A DNA stretch of 58,364 nt, taken from Bacteroidia bacterium. Lineage in GTDB: Bacteria; Bacteroidota; Bacteroidia; UKL13-3. Shown one piece after another: positions 7,769 to 16,625 of this stretch. The DNA lies in contig JAGVLJ010000018.1 of assembly GCA_020049855.1 (NCBI GenBank), forward strand, positions 1 through 58,364, read 5' to 3'. The notes under the pieces were generated by a model. That model did not search any database. It was not told where the DNA came from and worked only from the letters and a program-made list of their open reading frames with translations. The position numbers and the translations under genes were made by a program. Position 1 is the first letter of the stretch. Each line of letters opens with the position of its first letter.

Positions 7769-8640
7769 TGCTTTTTAATTTTTAAGAGTTCCATTTCAAA
7801 AACAAGTGTAGAGTAGGGTTTAATCTTTTCACCTCTTCCGCGTGGTCCATAGGCCATCCACGAAGGAATGATTACTTTGTACTTTTCTCCCACATGCATT
7901 AACTTCAGTGCTTTTTCCCATCCATCAATCACCATTTGTTTTCCGGTAGGGAAACTAATAGGCTCACCTCGCTCAAGTGACGAATCAAAGGTAGTTCCGT
8001 CAAGCAGGGTGCCTGTGTAATGAATCTCTACGGTATCGCCTTCTGAAGCCTGAGCCCCTTTTTCATTTCGGGTAAGCACTTCATATAGTAAACCATCGGA
8101 GGTTTCTTCCAGTTTGGTTGGGTACGATGATTTAAAGTTTTTCAGAATATCCAATTCAAGATTTTTCATTTCTTCCGATTCTTTATCCATCTTTTTTTGC
8201 ATCTCATCTTGAGTCATGATATCAACCATTTTAATGGTAAAGGTCATGCTGCTTCCTTTTTCAATAAATTCAGGAAGCGGAGTTTGAAATGTGCGTAAAA
8301 ACAGGGAGTCGGCACTTACCACAAAGGAAGCACTGTCTCCTTCTGCCATCATCATAAATCCTTCTTCGAGGGCACCTTTGAATGTAGGCTCAATTACACT
8401 GATGGTAAAAGGTTTTTTATCGCGGTAGGTATCAAAAAATGCCGAGTCTTTGCTGGTAAGCCCTACCATGTGCACTACAATAAAATCTCCCAAACGTGGT
8501 TTCAATCCTTTTTCATTCTGGGTGAAAAATTTGTATTTGAGTCCGGTTGGGGTGGTTTCAAAGTCTTTCTTTTTACCACATGAAATGATGGTGAGAATAG
8601 CCATTCCCAAAATCATTGAATTGATGAGTTGTTTTTTCAT
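7765..8640 (-). CDS. FKBP-type peptidyl-prolyl isomerase lipoprotein, two domains
   Basis: The 291-residue lipoprotein (lipobox ISCGKKK, Cys at about residue 21) has the same plan as its neighbour: a degenerate FKBP-like half (FIVVHMVGLTSKDSAFFDTY), a charged coiled-coil linker (QKKMDKESEEMKNLELDIL) and a canonical C-terminal FKBP domain (VEIHYTGTLLDGTTFDSS, WMAYGPRGRGEKI). FKBP lipoproteins of this kind include GldI of gliding flavobacteria, and gldAFG occur elsewhere in this window, but a gliding role here is inference only. It lies 6 nt after the NrnA-type gene, so the four genes likely form one transcript. Confidence 0.85.
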   Translation of the reverse strand: MKKQLINSMILGMAILTIISCGKKKDFETTPTGLKYKFFTQNEKGLKPRLGDFIVVHMVGLTSKDSAFFDTYRDKKPFTISVIEPTFKGALEEGFMMMAEGDSASFVVSADSLFLRTFQTPLPEFIEKGSSMTFTIKMVDIMTQDEMQKKMDKESEEMKNLELDILKNFKSSYPTKLEETSDGLLYEVLTRNEKGAQASEGDTVEIHYTGTLLDGTTFDSSLERGEPISFPTGKQMVIDGWEKALKLMHVGEKYKVIIPSWMAYGPRGRGEKIKPYSTLVFEMELLKIKKH

Positions 8641-8646
8641 TTATAC

Positions 8647-9663
8647 TTATTGCAAATATTGTTTAAATTCAGGAAGTACCTGTTTAAATTTTTTTATTAC
8701 TTCGTCAAGGCTGTCTTCTGATTCGCCCCCGGCTGCATGAAAATGGCCGCCTCCGTTAAAATATTTTCGGGCAAATTCGTTAGCTGGAAACCCATTTTTG
8801 GATCGGAACGACATTTTTACACGAACGGTACGATCAATGATTAATACGGCAAGTTCAGCATCAGCAATGCTTAATCCGTAATTTACCAATCCTTCGGTAT
8901 CACCCGTTATTACGTCAAAACGTTTTATTTCTTCGCGGTTAATAGTGATAAGGGTTGTTTTGTATTCGGGCAGGTATTCCATTTTTTTGTAAAGAGCATA
9001 CCCAATGAATTGCATGCGGTCGATAGAGTAACTATCGTAAATAAGACTGTGAATTTTTGAACTGTCAACACCTTTTTCTATCAAATCAGCGGCTATCCGG
9101 TGCGTATTCGGTGTAGTGGAGTCATGTTTAAATGAGGCGGTATCGGTCATAATCCCAGCATAGATACATGAGGCGATGTCTTTATCAATAAATTTTTCTC
9201 CGTTCCACAGGTGAATAAATGTATAAATGAGTTCACAGGTAGAACTTGCTTTAGTGGTCCACAAGCGATAATCTTCAAAACATTCGGGATCTAAGTGATG
9301 GTCAATCATTACCTTTTTAGCCTTGGAAATCTTTACCAGTTCGCCCAGTTTGTGGATGCGTTTAAGGGCATTAAAGTCAAGGCAAAAAATATAATCTGCT
9401 TCTGCTACCAATTTTTCTGCCAGGGTTGTTTTTTCTTCGTAGTTTATAACAGTGCTATTGCCTGGCATCCAATGCAAAAATGCCCCATAATCCGTGGGGC
9501 TTAACACTGTTACGTTGGCAATGCCGTACGCTTTAAAGAAGTTGTACAAACCAAGAGACGAGCCCAGCGCATCTGCATCGGGCTTGTGGTGAGTGGTAAT
9601 AACAATTTTTTCACTCGCTCCCGGTTTTAGTATTTCCCGTAATTCGGTAATCTCTCTCAACAC
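8647..9663 (-). CDS. DHH-family phosphoesterase (NrnA-type nanoRNase/pAp phosphatase)
   Basis: The 338-residue cytosolic enzyme has an N-terminal DHH domain with TTHHKPDADALGSSL near residue 23, FCLDFN and the signature MIDHHLDPECFEDY near residue 120. A DHHA1 domain ends with the nucleotide-binding GGGHFHAAGG near residue 315. Family members remove nucleotides from 2-5-mer RNAs and dephosphorylate 3'-phosphoadenosine 5'-phosphate. Length matches the family. The start is GTG at 9663, directly before LREITELREIL; no better ATG exists nearby. First gene of the minus-strand FKBP operon. Confidence 0.9.
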   Translation of the reverse strand: MLREITELREILKPGASEKIVITTHHKPDADALGSSLGLYNFFKAYGIANVTVLSPTDYGAFLHWMPGNSTVINYEEKTTLAEKLVAEADYIFCLDFNALKRIHKLGELVKISKAKKVMIDHHLDPECFEDYRLWTTKASSTCELIYTFIHLWNGEKFIDKDIASCIYAGIMTDTASFKHDSTTPNTHRIAADLIEKGVDSSKIHSLIYDSYSIDRMQFIGYALYKKMEYLPEYKTTLITINREEIKRFDVITGDTEGLVNYGLSIADAELAVLIIDRTVRVKMSFRSKNGFPANEFARKYFNGGGHFHAAGGESEDSLDEVIKKFKQVLPEFKQYLQ

Positions 9664-9776
9664 GTTTTGATTAGAACGGGTGCAAAGGTCGTCAAAAAGT
9701 GGTCATTTGCAAATAATTCAACAGGAGCAAACCTCCTTATTTTGAATCTTCTGTGGATTTATTTCCAGTTAACCCC

Positions 9777-9784
9777 TACTTTTG
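9777..9784 (+). promoter_or_regulatory. -7 promoter element of ndk
   Basis: TACTTTTG matches TAnnTTTG and is followed by CGCC. The ndk ATG lies 19 nt after it, implying a leader of roughly a dozen nucleotides. No clear TTTG at the -33 position is present. Confidence 0.5.
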
Positions 9785-9803
9785 CGCCAAAATTTAGCAT
9801 ACC

Positions 9804-10220
9804 ATGTCAAACATAACGTTCACCATGATTAAGCCCGATGCAGTAGGCAACGGACACACAGGAAAGATTATAGACCAAATTATTAGTAATGGTTTTAGGA
9901 TTGTGGCAATGAAATATACCTGCCTATCGGAAGAAACGGCTGGAAGGTTTTATGATGTTCACCGCACAAGACCCTTCTTTAAAGATCTGGTTGATTTTAT
10001 GTCTTCGGGGCCTATTGTTGCTGCCGTGTTAGAAAAAAATAATGCGGTAGAAGATTTTCGAAAATTAATTGGAGCTACCGATCCTAAAAAGGCTGAGCCC
10101 GGAACTATTCGTAACCTTTTTGCCAAAAGTATTGAGGCAAATGCCGTTCACGGATCTGACAGCGATGAAAATGCAGCCATTGAGGCTAACTTTTTCTTCA
10201 ATCAGTTTGAGAGATTTTAA
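9804..10220 (+). CDS. ndk: Nucleoside diphosphate kinase
   Basis: The 138-residue enzyme exchanges the gamma phosphate between nucleoside di- and triphosphates through a phosphohistidine. [10 protein letters not shown] at the N-terminus and the active-site NAVHGSDS (His near residue 117) are intact. Arg, Lys and Asn positions of the nucleotide site ([15 protein letters not shown]) are present. Length is normal for bacterial Ndk. A lone gene with its own promoter, convergent with a broken Fic gene. Confidence 0.95.
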   Translation: MSNITFTMIKPDAVGNGHTGKIIDQIISNGFRIVAMKYTCLSEETAGRFYDVHRTRPFFKDLVDFMSSGPIVAAVLEKNNAVEDFRKLIGATDPKKAEPGTIRNLFAKSIEANAVHGSDSDENAAIEANFFFNQFERF

Positions 10221-10239
10221 TATAGAAAATCTTATAATA

Positions 10240-11315
10240 ATATAAAAAGCGGTCAAAATGCTGCTTTTTCTATTCCCAATAATTTTTGCGTATCGGTTAA
10301 GGGCATCAAGTTCTGTTTGTACAATCAATTCGGTAAAATTCGATTTTGATGGTTGGGTTTGTGCCTGTTCTAATGCCAAGTAATAAGCCATACGGTTTTT
10401 GGCGTCTCCCTTTATATCTAGCAATAACATACCATTGCTTCAGTAAAATCAGGTTCATCACCAGCCGGGAGATGGAGTCATTGCCATCAATAAACGGATG
10501 GATGGTTGCTTAATCTCTCATGCATTTCAGCGGCCAGCACAATGGGATGTAATTTACTTTGCTGTTGCCGAAACAGATAAAATAATCTTCCATTTGTTTA
10601 GCTACCAGCTAAGGAGGAGGGGGAACATGTTTACGACCTTTAATCATCACCTACACCTGTCGGTATTTGCCTGCATTAGGTTGAATAATGTATCTCAAAA
10701 TAAGGTGGTGAACAGCTAAAAGCGTATGCTCATTAAACACCTCCTTTTTCTCAATCAGGTATTTCACATAGGCAATTGCTTGCTGATGGTCGATTGCTTT
10801 CAGGTGTTCGCGCATACTTTTCCCCGAGATAGTGAGCCCATCATTAATAACTAAATCAGTTTCCTTTAACGTGAGGGTGTTCTTTCATAGGTGAATTCCA
10901 ACTCCAGTGCCTGTGCAATTCGGCAGCTATCATATTGACATAACTTTTGCAGTTTTGATTTTACTTTATCAATTTCCTTCAGAAAGAATTATTTTTTTTA
11001 GGAAGTGCTGATGTTTTGGGGGACGTAGGTGTTTTTTAATTCCTGCTCAGCAGCTACTATAGCTTGAAAGGCCAACGCATAATCGCTTACCTCAGAAAGA
11101 ATTTTTCTTTTAACCCAGCCACCATTAGGTTATTGGCCTCTATGTTCAGCAAGTCTGCCAGTTTTACTACCTGAGTTTTGGTAGGTTTGCGTGTACCATT
11201 TCAAATTTACTTAACAGAGCCTGATCCAAACCCAGAGCATGTGCCACCTTGTGCAACTTCATTCCTTTCTGCTCTCTGGATGTTTTAATGATGGATTTTA
11301 TTTGTTACCGTATTT
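10240..11315 (-). pseudogene. Broken XRE-HTH plus Fic family protein
   Basis: Three-frame reading of the minus strand recovers an HTH N-terminus (REQKGMKLHKVAHALGLDQ, then ALLSKFEMV; KLADLLNIEANNL) and, in changing frames, EKILSEVSDYALAFQAIVAA. A Fic region follows: KETDLVINDGLTISGKSM, HHLILRYIIQPNAGKYR, VMIKGRKHVPPPP and the catalytic-loop relic HPFIDGNDSISRLVMNLILL. The intact motif would be HPFxxGNGR. The end is ALEQAQTQPSKSNFTELI and ALNRYAKIIG. At least five frameshifts or stops interrupt it (for example near 11170, 11105, 11000, 10885, 10645 and 10430). Intact relatives transfer AMP or act as toxins; this copy cannot. It explains the whole 1.1 kb between ndk and pnp. Confidence 0.85.
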
Positions 11316-11342
11316 AACAAGACATAAGTAGTTGTTTTTTCA

Positions 11343-11376
11343 AAAAAAAACCAACCGTTTCGGGTTGGCTTTTTTA
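11343..11376 (-). terminator. Intrinsic terminator of pnp
   Basis: On the minus strand GCCAACC, loop, GGTTGG is followed by a run of T (stem CCAACC 11351-11356 with GGTTGG 11363-11368, loop GTTTCG). The A tract on the far side of the plus strand provides the U tail, 20-40 nt after the pnp stop. Confidence 0.8.
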
Positions 11377-11387
11377 TTTGAAAAAAA

Positions 11388-13721
11388 TTATTCTCCTGTT
11401 GGTTGTTCCGGTGTATTGCTTTCTGTGTTATTGTTCTGGTCGGGCTTGCGGTGATGATCGCGTGGTCCGCGGTCCCGGTTATCGCGTCTGTCGCCATCCG
11501 GCCTTCTTGGTCCGCGGTTTCCGCCTTCAGGACGTGGTCCGCGCGGAGGACGTGGTGATTCTTCCGGCATTCCCTCAGGTTTTGGCAATAATACCTTACG
11601 TGATAAACGGTATTTACCGGTTTTTTTGTCAACCTCAATCAACTTCACTTTTATTTCTTCACCGGTTTGTAATACCCCTTCCATGCTTGGTAAACGTTGC
11701 CATGAAATTTCAGAGATATGAAGCAACCCTTCTTTACCGGGAAGGAATTCGATGAAGGCACCAAAATCAGTAATGGATTTTACTTTACCCACGTATTCCA
11801 GTCCGGGCTCAGGCACTACTACAATGCCTTTGATGATAGCAATGGCCTTATCCATATTCTCTCTGTTGGCCGAGGCTACTTCAATAATGCCGTGTTCGCC
11901 TTCTTCGGTAATTGATACAATGGTGTTAGTATCCCGCTGAATTCCCTGAATAACTTTTCCACCGGGCCCAATGACAGCACCGATAAATTCTTTATCAATG
12001 ATGAGTTTTTCGATGCGCGGAGCGTGTGGTTTGTAATCGGCACGTGGTTCAGCAAGGGTTTTGTTCATTTCATTCATGATATGGGTGCGGCCGGCTTTTG
12101 CCTGGTTCAGGGCTTCTTCTACCACTTCCCATTTCAGTCCGTTTATTTTAATATCCATCTGACAGGCCACAATACCTTTGGAGGTACCTACTACTTTAAA
12201 GTCCATATCGCCCAGATGATCTTCATCACCAAGAATATCTGAAAGCACTGCATACTTACCGGTTTTTTCATCTGTAATAAGGCCCATGGCAATACCTGAA
12301 ACGGCACCACGCATTTTTATTCCGGCATCCATTAAGGCAAGCGAACCTGCACACACGGTAGCCATAGATGATGAACCGTTTGATTCAAGAATATCTGATA
12401 CCACACGAATGGTGTACGGATTTTCCATGCTGTCGGGGAGCATACGTTTTAATCCGCGTAGTGCAAGATTTCCATGCCCAATTTCCCTGCGACCTGGTCC
12501 ACGGTTTGGTTTTACTTCACCGGTAGAGAAAGAAGGGAAATTATAGTGTAATAGAAATTTACTGTAACCAAACACCATTGGGCTATCCAACAACTGCTCA
12601 TCCATTTTGGTTCCCAGCGTTACTGAAGTGAGTGATTGTGTTTCGCCACGGGTAAACACAGCCGAACCATGTGCTGATGGAAGGTAATCTACTTCAGACC
12701 AGATAGGACGAACCTGATCGAGCGCACGGCCATCTAAACGGCTGCGGTCATTTAAAATGAGGTTACGCACGGCATCATACTGCACGTCATGAAAATATTT
12801 TTTTACTAGGGTGATGTCTTCCGGATTCTCAATGGTATCCGGATCAACTCCCTCCTGATTTTGCGGAAGGGCGGCCAGATAATCATCCACTAATTTTTTG
12901 AATGCATCGCTGCGATCCTGTTTAGGAAGTGCTGACTTGGCAATGGTATAAACCGGCTCGTAAAATGTTTTATAAATTTTTTCACGAAGGGTTTCATCAT
13001 GTACATCCGGTGCATAAGCGCGGGGAGCTTTTTTGCCACCTGCTGCTTCTGCCAGTTCCAGTTGCCATTGGCATTGTTTCTTGATGGCCTCATGGGCAAA
13101 TTTCAATGCTTCGAGCATATCTGCTTCTGATACTTCAGCCATTTCGCCTTCAACCATATTAATATCGTGGGCGGTTCCGGCAACGATTAGATCAATATCC
13201 GCTTTATCTAATTCTGATTTGTATGGATTGATAACAAATTTTCCGTCAATACGACCTACGCGTACTTCAGAGATAGGGCCATTGAAAGGTATATCACTTA
13301 AGGTAAGGGCTGCTGAAGCGGCCAATCCTACAAAGGCTTCAGGTAATACTTCCGGTTCGCCACTGTGTAGGGTAATAATTACCTGCGTGTCGGCATGATA
13401 GTCATCGGGAAATAAAGGACGCAGTGCGCGGTCAACAATACGGCTGATGAGTACTTCATAATCGCTTAGTTTAGCTTCACGCTTGTGAAAACTGCCAGGG
13501 ATGCGTCCTACTGCAGCAAATTTCTCCTGATAATCTACCGACAGGGGCATAAAATCTACCCCGGGCTTAGCTTCTTTGGCTGATACTACTGTGGCCAAAA
13601 TCATGGTGTTGTTGTGACGTAACATTACGGCACCGTCAGCCTGACGGGCAAGTTTTCCGGTCTCGAGAGTAACGACTTTGCCGTCTCCCAGATCGAATGA
13701 TTTTGAAATTCCGATTGTCAT
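11388..13721 (-). CDS. pnp: Polyribonucleotide nucleotidyltransferase (PNPase)
   Basis: The 777-residue phosphorolytic 3'-5' exoribonuclease of RNA decay contains two RNase PH domains (about 10-230 and 330-560; FFRS-type loops, [16 protein letters not shown]), with a linking alpha domain between them. A KH domain ([18 protein letters not shown] near 605) and an S1 domain ([16 protein letters not shown] near 650) follow. After S1 comes a strongly basic, low-complexity tail of about 55 residues rich in RGPR, RPPRGP and RRD motifs. Such tails usually bind RNA or partners. Lies after rpsO in the same direction, with two hairpins in the 130-nt gap. The rpsO-pnp order is the same as in E. coli. Confidence 0.95.
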   Translation of the reverse strand: MTIGISKSFDLGDGKVVTLETGKLARQADGAVMLRHNNTMILATVVSAKEAKPGVDFMPLSVDYQEKFAAVGRIPGSFHKREAKLSDYEVLISRIVDRALRPLFPDDYHADTQVIITLHSGEPEVLPEAFVGLAASAALTLSDIPFNGPISEVRVGRIDGKFVINPYKSELDKADIDLIVAGTAHDINMVEGEMAEVSEADMLEALKFAHEAIKKQCQWQLELAEAAGGKKAPRAYAPDVHDETLREKIYKTFYEPVYTIAKSALPKQDRSDAFKKLVDDYLAALPQNQEGVDPDTIENPEDITLVKKYFHDVQYDAVRNLILNDRSRLDGRALDQVRPIWSEVDYLPSAHGSAVFTRGETQSLTSVTLGTKMDEQLLDSPMVFGYSKFLLHYNFPSFSTGEVKPNRGPGRREIGHGNLALRGLKRMLPDSMENPYTIRVVSDILESNGSSSMATVCAGSLALMDAGIKMRGAVSGIAMGLITDEKTGKYAVLSDILGDEDHLGDMDFKVVGTSKGIVACQMDIKINGLKWEVVEEALNQAKAGRTHIMNEMNKTLAEPRADYKPHAPRIEKLIIDKEFIGAVIGPGGKVIQGIQRDTNTIVSITEEGEHGIIEVASANRENMDKAIAIIKGIVVVPEPGLEYVGKVKSITDFGAFIEFLPGKEGLLHISEISWQRLPSMEGVLQTGEEIKVKLIEVDKKTGKYRLSRKVLLPKPEGMPEESPRPPRGPRPEGGNRGPRRPDGDRRDNRDRGPRDHHRKPDQNNNTESNTPEQPTGE

Positions 13722-13748
13722 TTTTTAATCGTTTAATTTTTAATTATT

Positions 13749-13772
13749 TGCAGGCAGTCCAAGGGTCCTGCA
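13749..13772 (-). promoter_or_regulatory. Leader hairpin immediately upstream of pnp
   Basis: TGCAGG (13749-13754) pairs with CCTGCA (13767-13772) around a 12-nt loop, about 30 nt upstream of the pnp ATG. With the larger hairpin at 13795-13829 it could be a processing or autoregulatory element. The pairing is visible; the role is inference from PNPase autoregulation in other bacteria. Confidence 0.4.
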
Positions 13773-13794
13773 ATACCCCTATTTCGTAAACAGC

Positions 13795-13829
13795 AACGGC
13801 TTGACCCTGTTTTAAAAGGCCAAGCCGTT
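13795..13829 (-). promoter_or_regulatory. Strong stem-loop in the rpsO-pnp intergenic region
   Basis: AACGGCTTG (13795-13803) pairs with CAAGCCGTT (13821-13829), extended inward by wobble and G-C pairs to about 12 bp around an A/T-rich loop. On the transcribed strand it is not followed by a U tract. It therefore looks more like an RNase processing site or decay barrier after rpsO than an intrinsic terminator. Confidence 0.55.
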
Positions 13830-13855
13830 AACGTTATCCATGAGTGTAAAAAAAA

Positions 13856-14125
13856 TTACTTACGTAAGTTTAATTCCTTGATAATTGCCCGGTAGCGGAA
13901 CACATCCACTTTAGCAAGGTAATCAAGTAATGAACGTCTTTTACCTACCAACTTAATGAGGCTTAATTCAGCCGAGTGGTCTTTTTTGTTTTCTTTTAAG
14001 TGATCAGTAAGGTGATTTATGCGATGGGTAAATAACGCAATTTGTCCTTCGGCCGATCCGGTATCCGCTGCACTTTTTCCGTGCTTAGCAAAGATCTCTT
14101 TCTTGGTTTCTGAAGTTAATAACAT
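13856..14125 (-). CDS. rpsO: 30S ribosomal protein S15
   Basis: The 89-residue protein binds the central domain of 16S rRNA early in 30S assembly. Family motifs are complete: DTGSAEGQIALFTHRINHLT, LKENKKDHSAE, LVGKRRSLLDYL and the C-terminal FRYRAIIKELNLRK. Length is exactly that of bacterial S15. Upstream of pnp on the same strand and probably co-transcribed, separated by two RNA hairpins. Confidence 0.97.
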   Translation of the reverse strand: MLLTSETKKEIFAKHGKSAADTGSAEGQIALFTHRINHLTDHLKENKKDHSAELSLIKLVGKRRSLLDYLAKVDVFRYRAIIKELNLRK

Positions 14126-14245
14126 GGGTAAACTTTTTTATTAAATGGACGGCAAAGATACCGCAAGTTTTTAGAATAACAAACCCCCTGATGATTTTGA
14201 GAGATACTCTATGCTACTGGAATTCAGGTGTGCAGGATTGTTTAA

Positions 14246-15232
14246 TCAGGACAGGGACGCCTTAACGCTCTTTTTCCAGATACCCTTTTCCCAGGCATAT
14301 TTTAAGGTGGAGGGCAAACTGTGCCACAGGTATTTACTTAACTCCACATGAAAGGAGGGCATAAAGTAGCAGTTTACAGTGCAGCCTTCGCAAGCATTGT
14401 GTCGTCCCTCTAAAGCTATTTGTTCTTTTACTTTTTCTGAGTGGTACAGGTCAAATAACCGTCCCTCCACCGCAAGTTCCTCAAGCCCCAGGTGGTAGCA
14501 GGGGAGTACCAATTTATTTTCGGGTGAAATGACGATGGTAGTACTGCCTGCCTTGCACAATGGATTATCAGAGTGGTTGCCCCCGTTTTTTCTGAGAGTT
14601 AAAAAAGCCTTGTTCAGGTACACTAATTTTTTCCCTCCCCAATGGTATAATTTCTCCAAATCTGAGGCACTTAACTCGGAGCCAACTTGCTTATAAGAGA
14701 AAATAGGATTTAGAATAAGCATGAGGTTATTGGGTTGGCTTATTTCCCGGTACACTTGTTCAATCTGATGGATATTGCCGGAGTGAACGGTAAATAAAAT
14801 ATCAGGCCGTTCGCCCAGTTGTGTAGCTATTTGTATCGATTCGAGTAAATGCTCAAAACAATTTACTCCACGCGAGGCATTATGTTCTTCGGCTATGGGC
14901 GAATCGAGGGAGAAGTGCAGCATGTCAATCAAGCCTTTTAGCTTCTTTGCACTTTTAGGATACAAAAGCGTGTTGGTGGTAACGGTGGTAATAAATCCGG
15001 ATTTTTTGGCCAGAGATAAAAACTCGGGCAATTGCTGATGCAGTAAAGGTTCTCCCCCGGTAAAATCAATAACCTGCACACCCAGTTTTTTCAAATCGCG
15101 CAGGTTTTCTGTTACCTGCTCAATGGTGACATACGGTGAAGGTTTTTCCCATATATCGCAAAACCCGCAACTGGCATTGCAGCGGTAGGTGATGTAATAA
15201 TTGCATAACACCGGATGTTTGATAAAGCGCAC
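14246..15232 (-). CDS. Radical SAM / SPASM-type protein
   Basis: The 328-residue protein has an N-terminal radical SAM core. The Fe-S motif is CNASCGFC (Cys near residues 18, 22, 25), followed by TGGEPLLHQQL (SAM-binding GGE) and LHFSLDSP. A C-terminal cysteine region (NPLCKAG, LVLPCYHLG, CEGCTVNC) resembles a SPASM-like domain holding an auxiliary cluster. Start is GTG at 15232, next to RFIKHPVLCNYYITYRC. No precursor peptide gene or recognisable substrate enzyme lies adjacent, so the reaction is unknown; peptide or cofactor modification is the usual role for this architecture. Confidence 0.8.
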   Translation of the reverse strand: MRFIKHPVLCNYYITYRCNASCGFCDIWEKPSPYVTIEQVTENLRDLKKLGVQVIDFTGGEPLLHQQLPEFLSLAKKSGFITTVTTNTLLYPKSAKKLKGLIDMLHFSLDSPIAEEHNASRGVNCFEHLLESIQIATQLGERPDILFTVHSGNIHQIEQVYREISQPNNLMLILNPIFSYKQVGSELSASDLEKLYHWGGKKLVYLNKAFLTLRKNGGNHSDNPLCKAGSTTIVISPENKLVLPCYHLGLEELAVEGRLFDLYHSEKVKEQIALEGRHNACEGCTVNCYFMPSFHVELSKYLWHSLPSTLKYAWEKGIWKKSVKASLS

Positions 15233-15462
15233 AGGGCAAAGATAAGTGAATGAAGGGGTGTTACGGTAAGGCGGCCTGCGGATGCAGGATTTGAAAAACT
15301 TTTGGTTAATTTAGCGGGGTAGGTGGGAAAATTCAAAATAGCGAAGCGATATGTCCTGTTAAAATGGAGAGGCAATAGACAAAACAAGTAGATGGGTACT
15401 TATTGGATTTAGTAATCTCTTAATCTGCGGTACGTGAGCGATCGGGTCAGTATTTAATCATC

Positions 15463-15503
15463 AACCCTGACAGGGCTTTAATCTTTACAGCCCTGTCAGG
15501 GTT
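15463..15503. repeat. REP-like double palindrome
   Basis: AACCCTGACAGGGCT (15463-15477) and AGCCCTGTCAGGGTT (15489-15503) are perfect inverted copies around an 11-nt spacer. Each arm is itself nearly palindromic (CCCTGACAGGG). It sits in the 285-nt gap between the MscS gene, which ends at 15518 on the minus strand, and the radical SAM gene. It may act as terminator or decay barrier, or belong to a dispersed repeat family. There is no U tract on either side. Confidence 0.75.
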
Positions 15504-15517
15504 ATGCTCCGCTTCTA

Positions 15518-16624
15518 TTATTTTGGGTTTTCTATATACACCGATGAGGTAGGGAAGGCAAAACGGCAGCCGTTCTTTTCTACAATTTTCATAATGTCGA
15601 GGTTGATGAACTCTTTCACCTTAATCATAATATCCCAGTCGTTGGTATTTACGAAATAAATGATGGTAATATCGAGGTTGGAGTCTTTAAAATCGGAAAA
15701 GGCCACAATAGATTCTTCAATTGTTTGTTCGTGGTTATCAATCATACGTTTGATGTCGTGGACCACATCAACTAACTGCTGCCTGCTGCTTGTGTAAGTA
15801 AGGGCGATGGTAAATTTTACCCTGCGTTGCGTGCTGCGGGTAATATTGTTCAAAAAAGTGTCAACCAATTTTTTGTTTGGCACAATCAGCAGGCTTCGGT
15901 CAAGGGTGCGTATTTTGGTGCTGCGAAAACCTACACTTTCTACTACGCCTTTAAAATCGGGGGTTTCAATAATATCGCCTGTAGTAAAAGGTTTGTCGAG
16001 AAAAATAATAAACGACCCTAACAAGTTGGCAATGGTTTCTTGTGCGGCTAAGGCCACCGCCAAACCGCCAATACCCAAAGAGGTGACAATAGCTGTAATG
16101 TTCAGTTCATATACATTGCTTAGTATGGAGAATAAACCGATGGTGGCCAGTGCTACTTTAGAGAGTTCACGCAAAAAACTAATCAGTTGTGCATCGGCTT
16201 TTATTTCTCCCAGTTTAGCGCGTTCGGTTTGCACAAAAGCAATAAAATCAGTGATGCGTAAAAAAATCCAAGTTATAAAAGCCCCCAATAACGTTTCAAA
16301 TATGCGTGTTACAATCATTTTTACCCCGAATTTATAATCGGGTCCCAGATGCCATTCTTTAGGGTACTCCAAATGGGTGCATGCTAAGTAGAGAATGAGC
16401 AGGGCAAAAAATATTTCAAAGGGTTTGCGCAGCAGTTCTACAAACTCATCGGCATAGGCATTTTTTGAAAACCGTTTAAAGAAGCGAAACAGGAGTCGAC
16501 TTACCAGCCGCGAGCCCCTGCGTTTTACAATCCATCCAAATAAAATAATGGTGAAGAACAGCAGGTACGAAAGGTACGTGTTGCCTAAAAAGGTACGCTG
16601 CAAAAATTCTTCGGAGAATAACAT
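15518..16624 (-). CDS. MscS-family mechanosensitive ion channel
   Basis: The 368-residue inner-membrane protein has several hydrophobic segments (about 15-35, 70-90, 110-130 and 155-175). The pore helix and adjacent hinge read GIGGLAVALAAQETIANLLG near residue 185. The MscS beta domain follows (DIIETPDFKGVVESVGFRST, LLIVPNKKLVD), then a C-terminal domain. Family members open under membrane tension and release osmolytes. The gene begins immediately after the dehydrogenase stop, so both are likely co-transcribed. Confidence 0.9.
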   Translation of the reverse strand: MLFSEEFLQRTFLGNTYLSYLLFFTIILFGWIVKRRGSRLVSRLLFRFFKRFSKNAYADEFVELLRKPFEIFFALLILYLACTHLEYPKEWHLGPDYKFGVKMIVTRIFETLLGAFITWIFLRITDFIAFVQTERAKLGEIKADAQLISFLRELSKVALATIGLFSILSNVYELNITAIVTSLGIGGLAVALAAQETIANLLGSFIIFLDKPFTTGDIIETPDFKGVVESVGFRSTKIRTLDRSLLIVPNKKLVDTFLNNITRSTQRRVKFTIALTYTSSRQQLVDVVHDIKRMIDNHEQTIEESIVAFSDFKDSNLDITIIYFVNTNDWDIMIKVKEFINLDIMKIVEKNGCRFAFPTSSVYIENPK

Positions 16625-16625
16625 A

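Noticed and set aside
11285-11638. Open frame antisense to the 3' end of pnp
   Set aside because: It overlaps the strongly supported pnp tail on the same strand in another frame, and its sequence is low complexity produced by the RG-rich coding region.
15112-15387. Open frame overlapping the 5' end of the radical SAM gene
   Set aside because: Out of frame with the clear CxxxCxxC protein and without family signal; an overlapping shadow frame.
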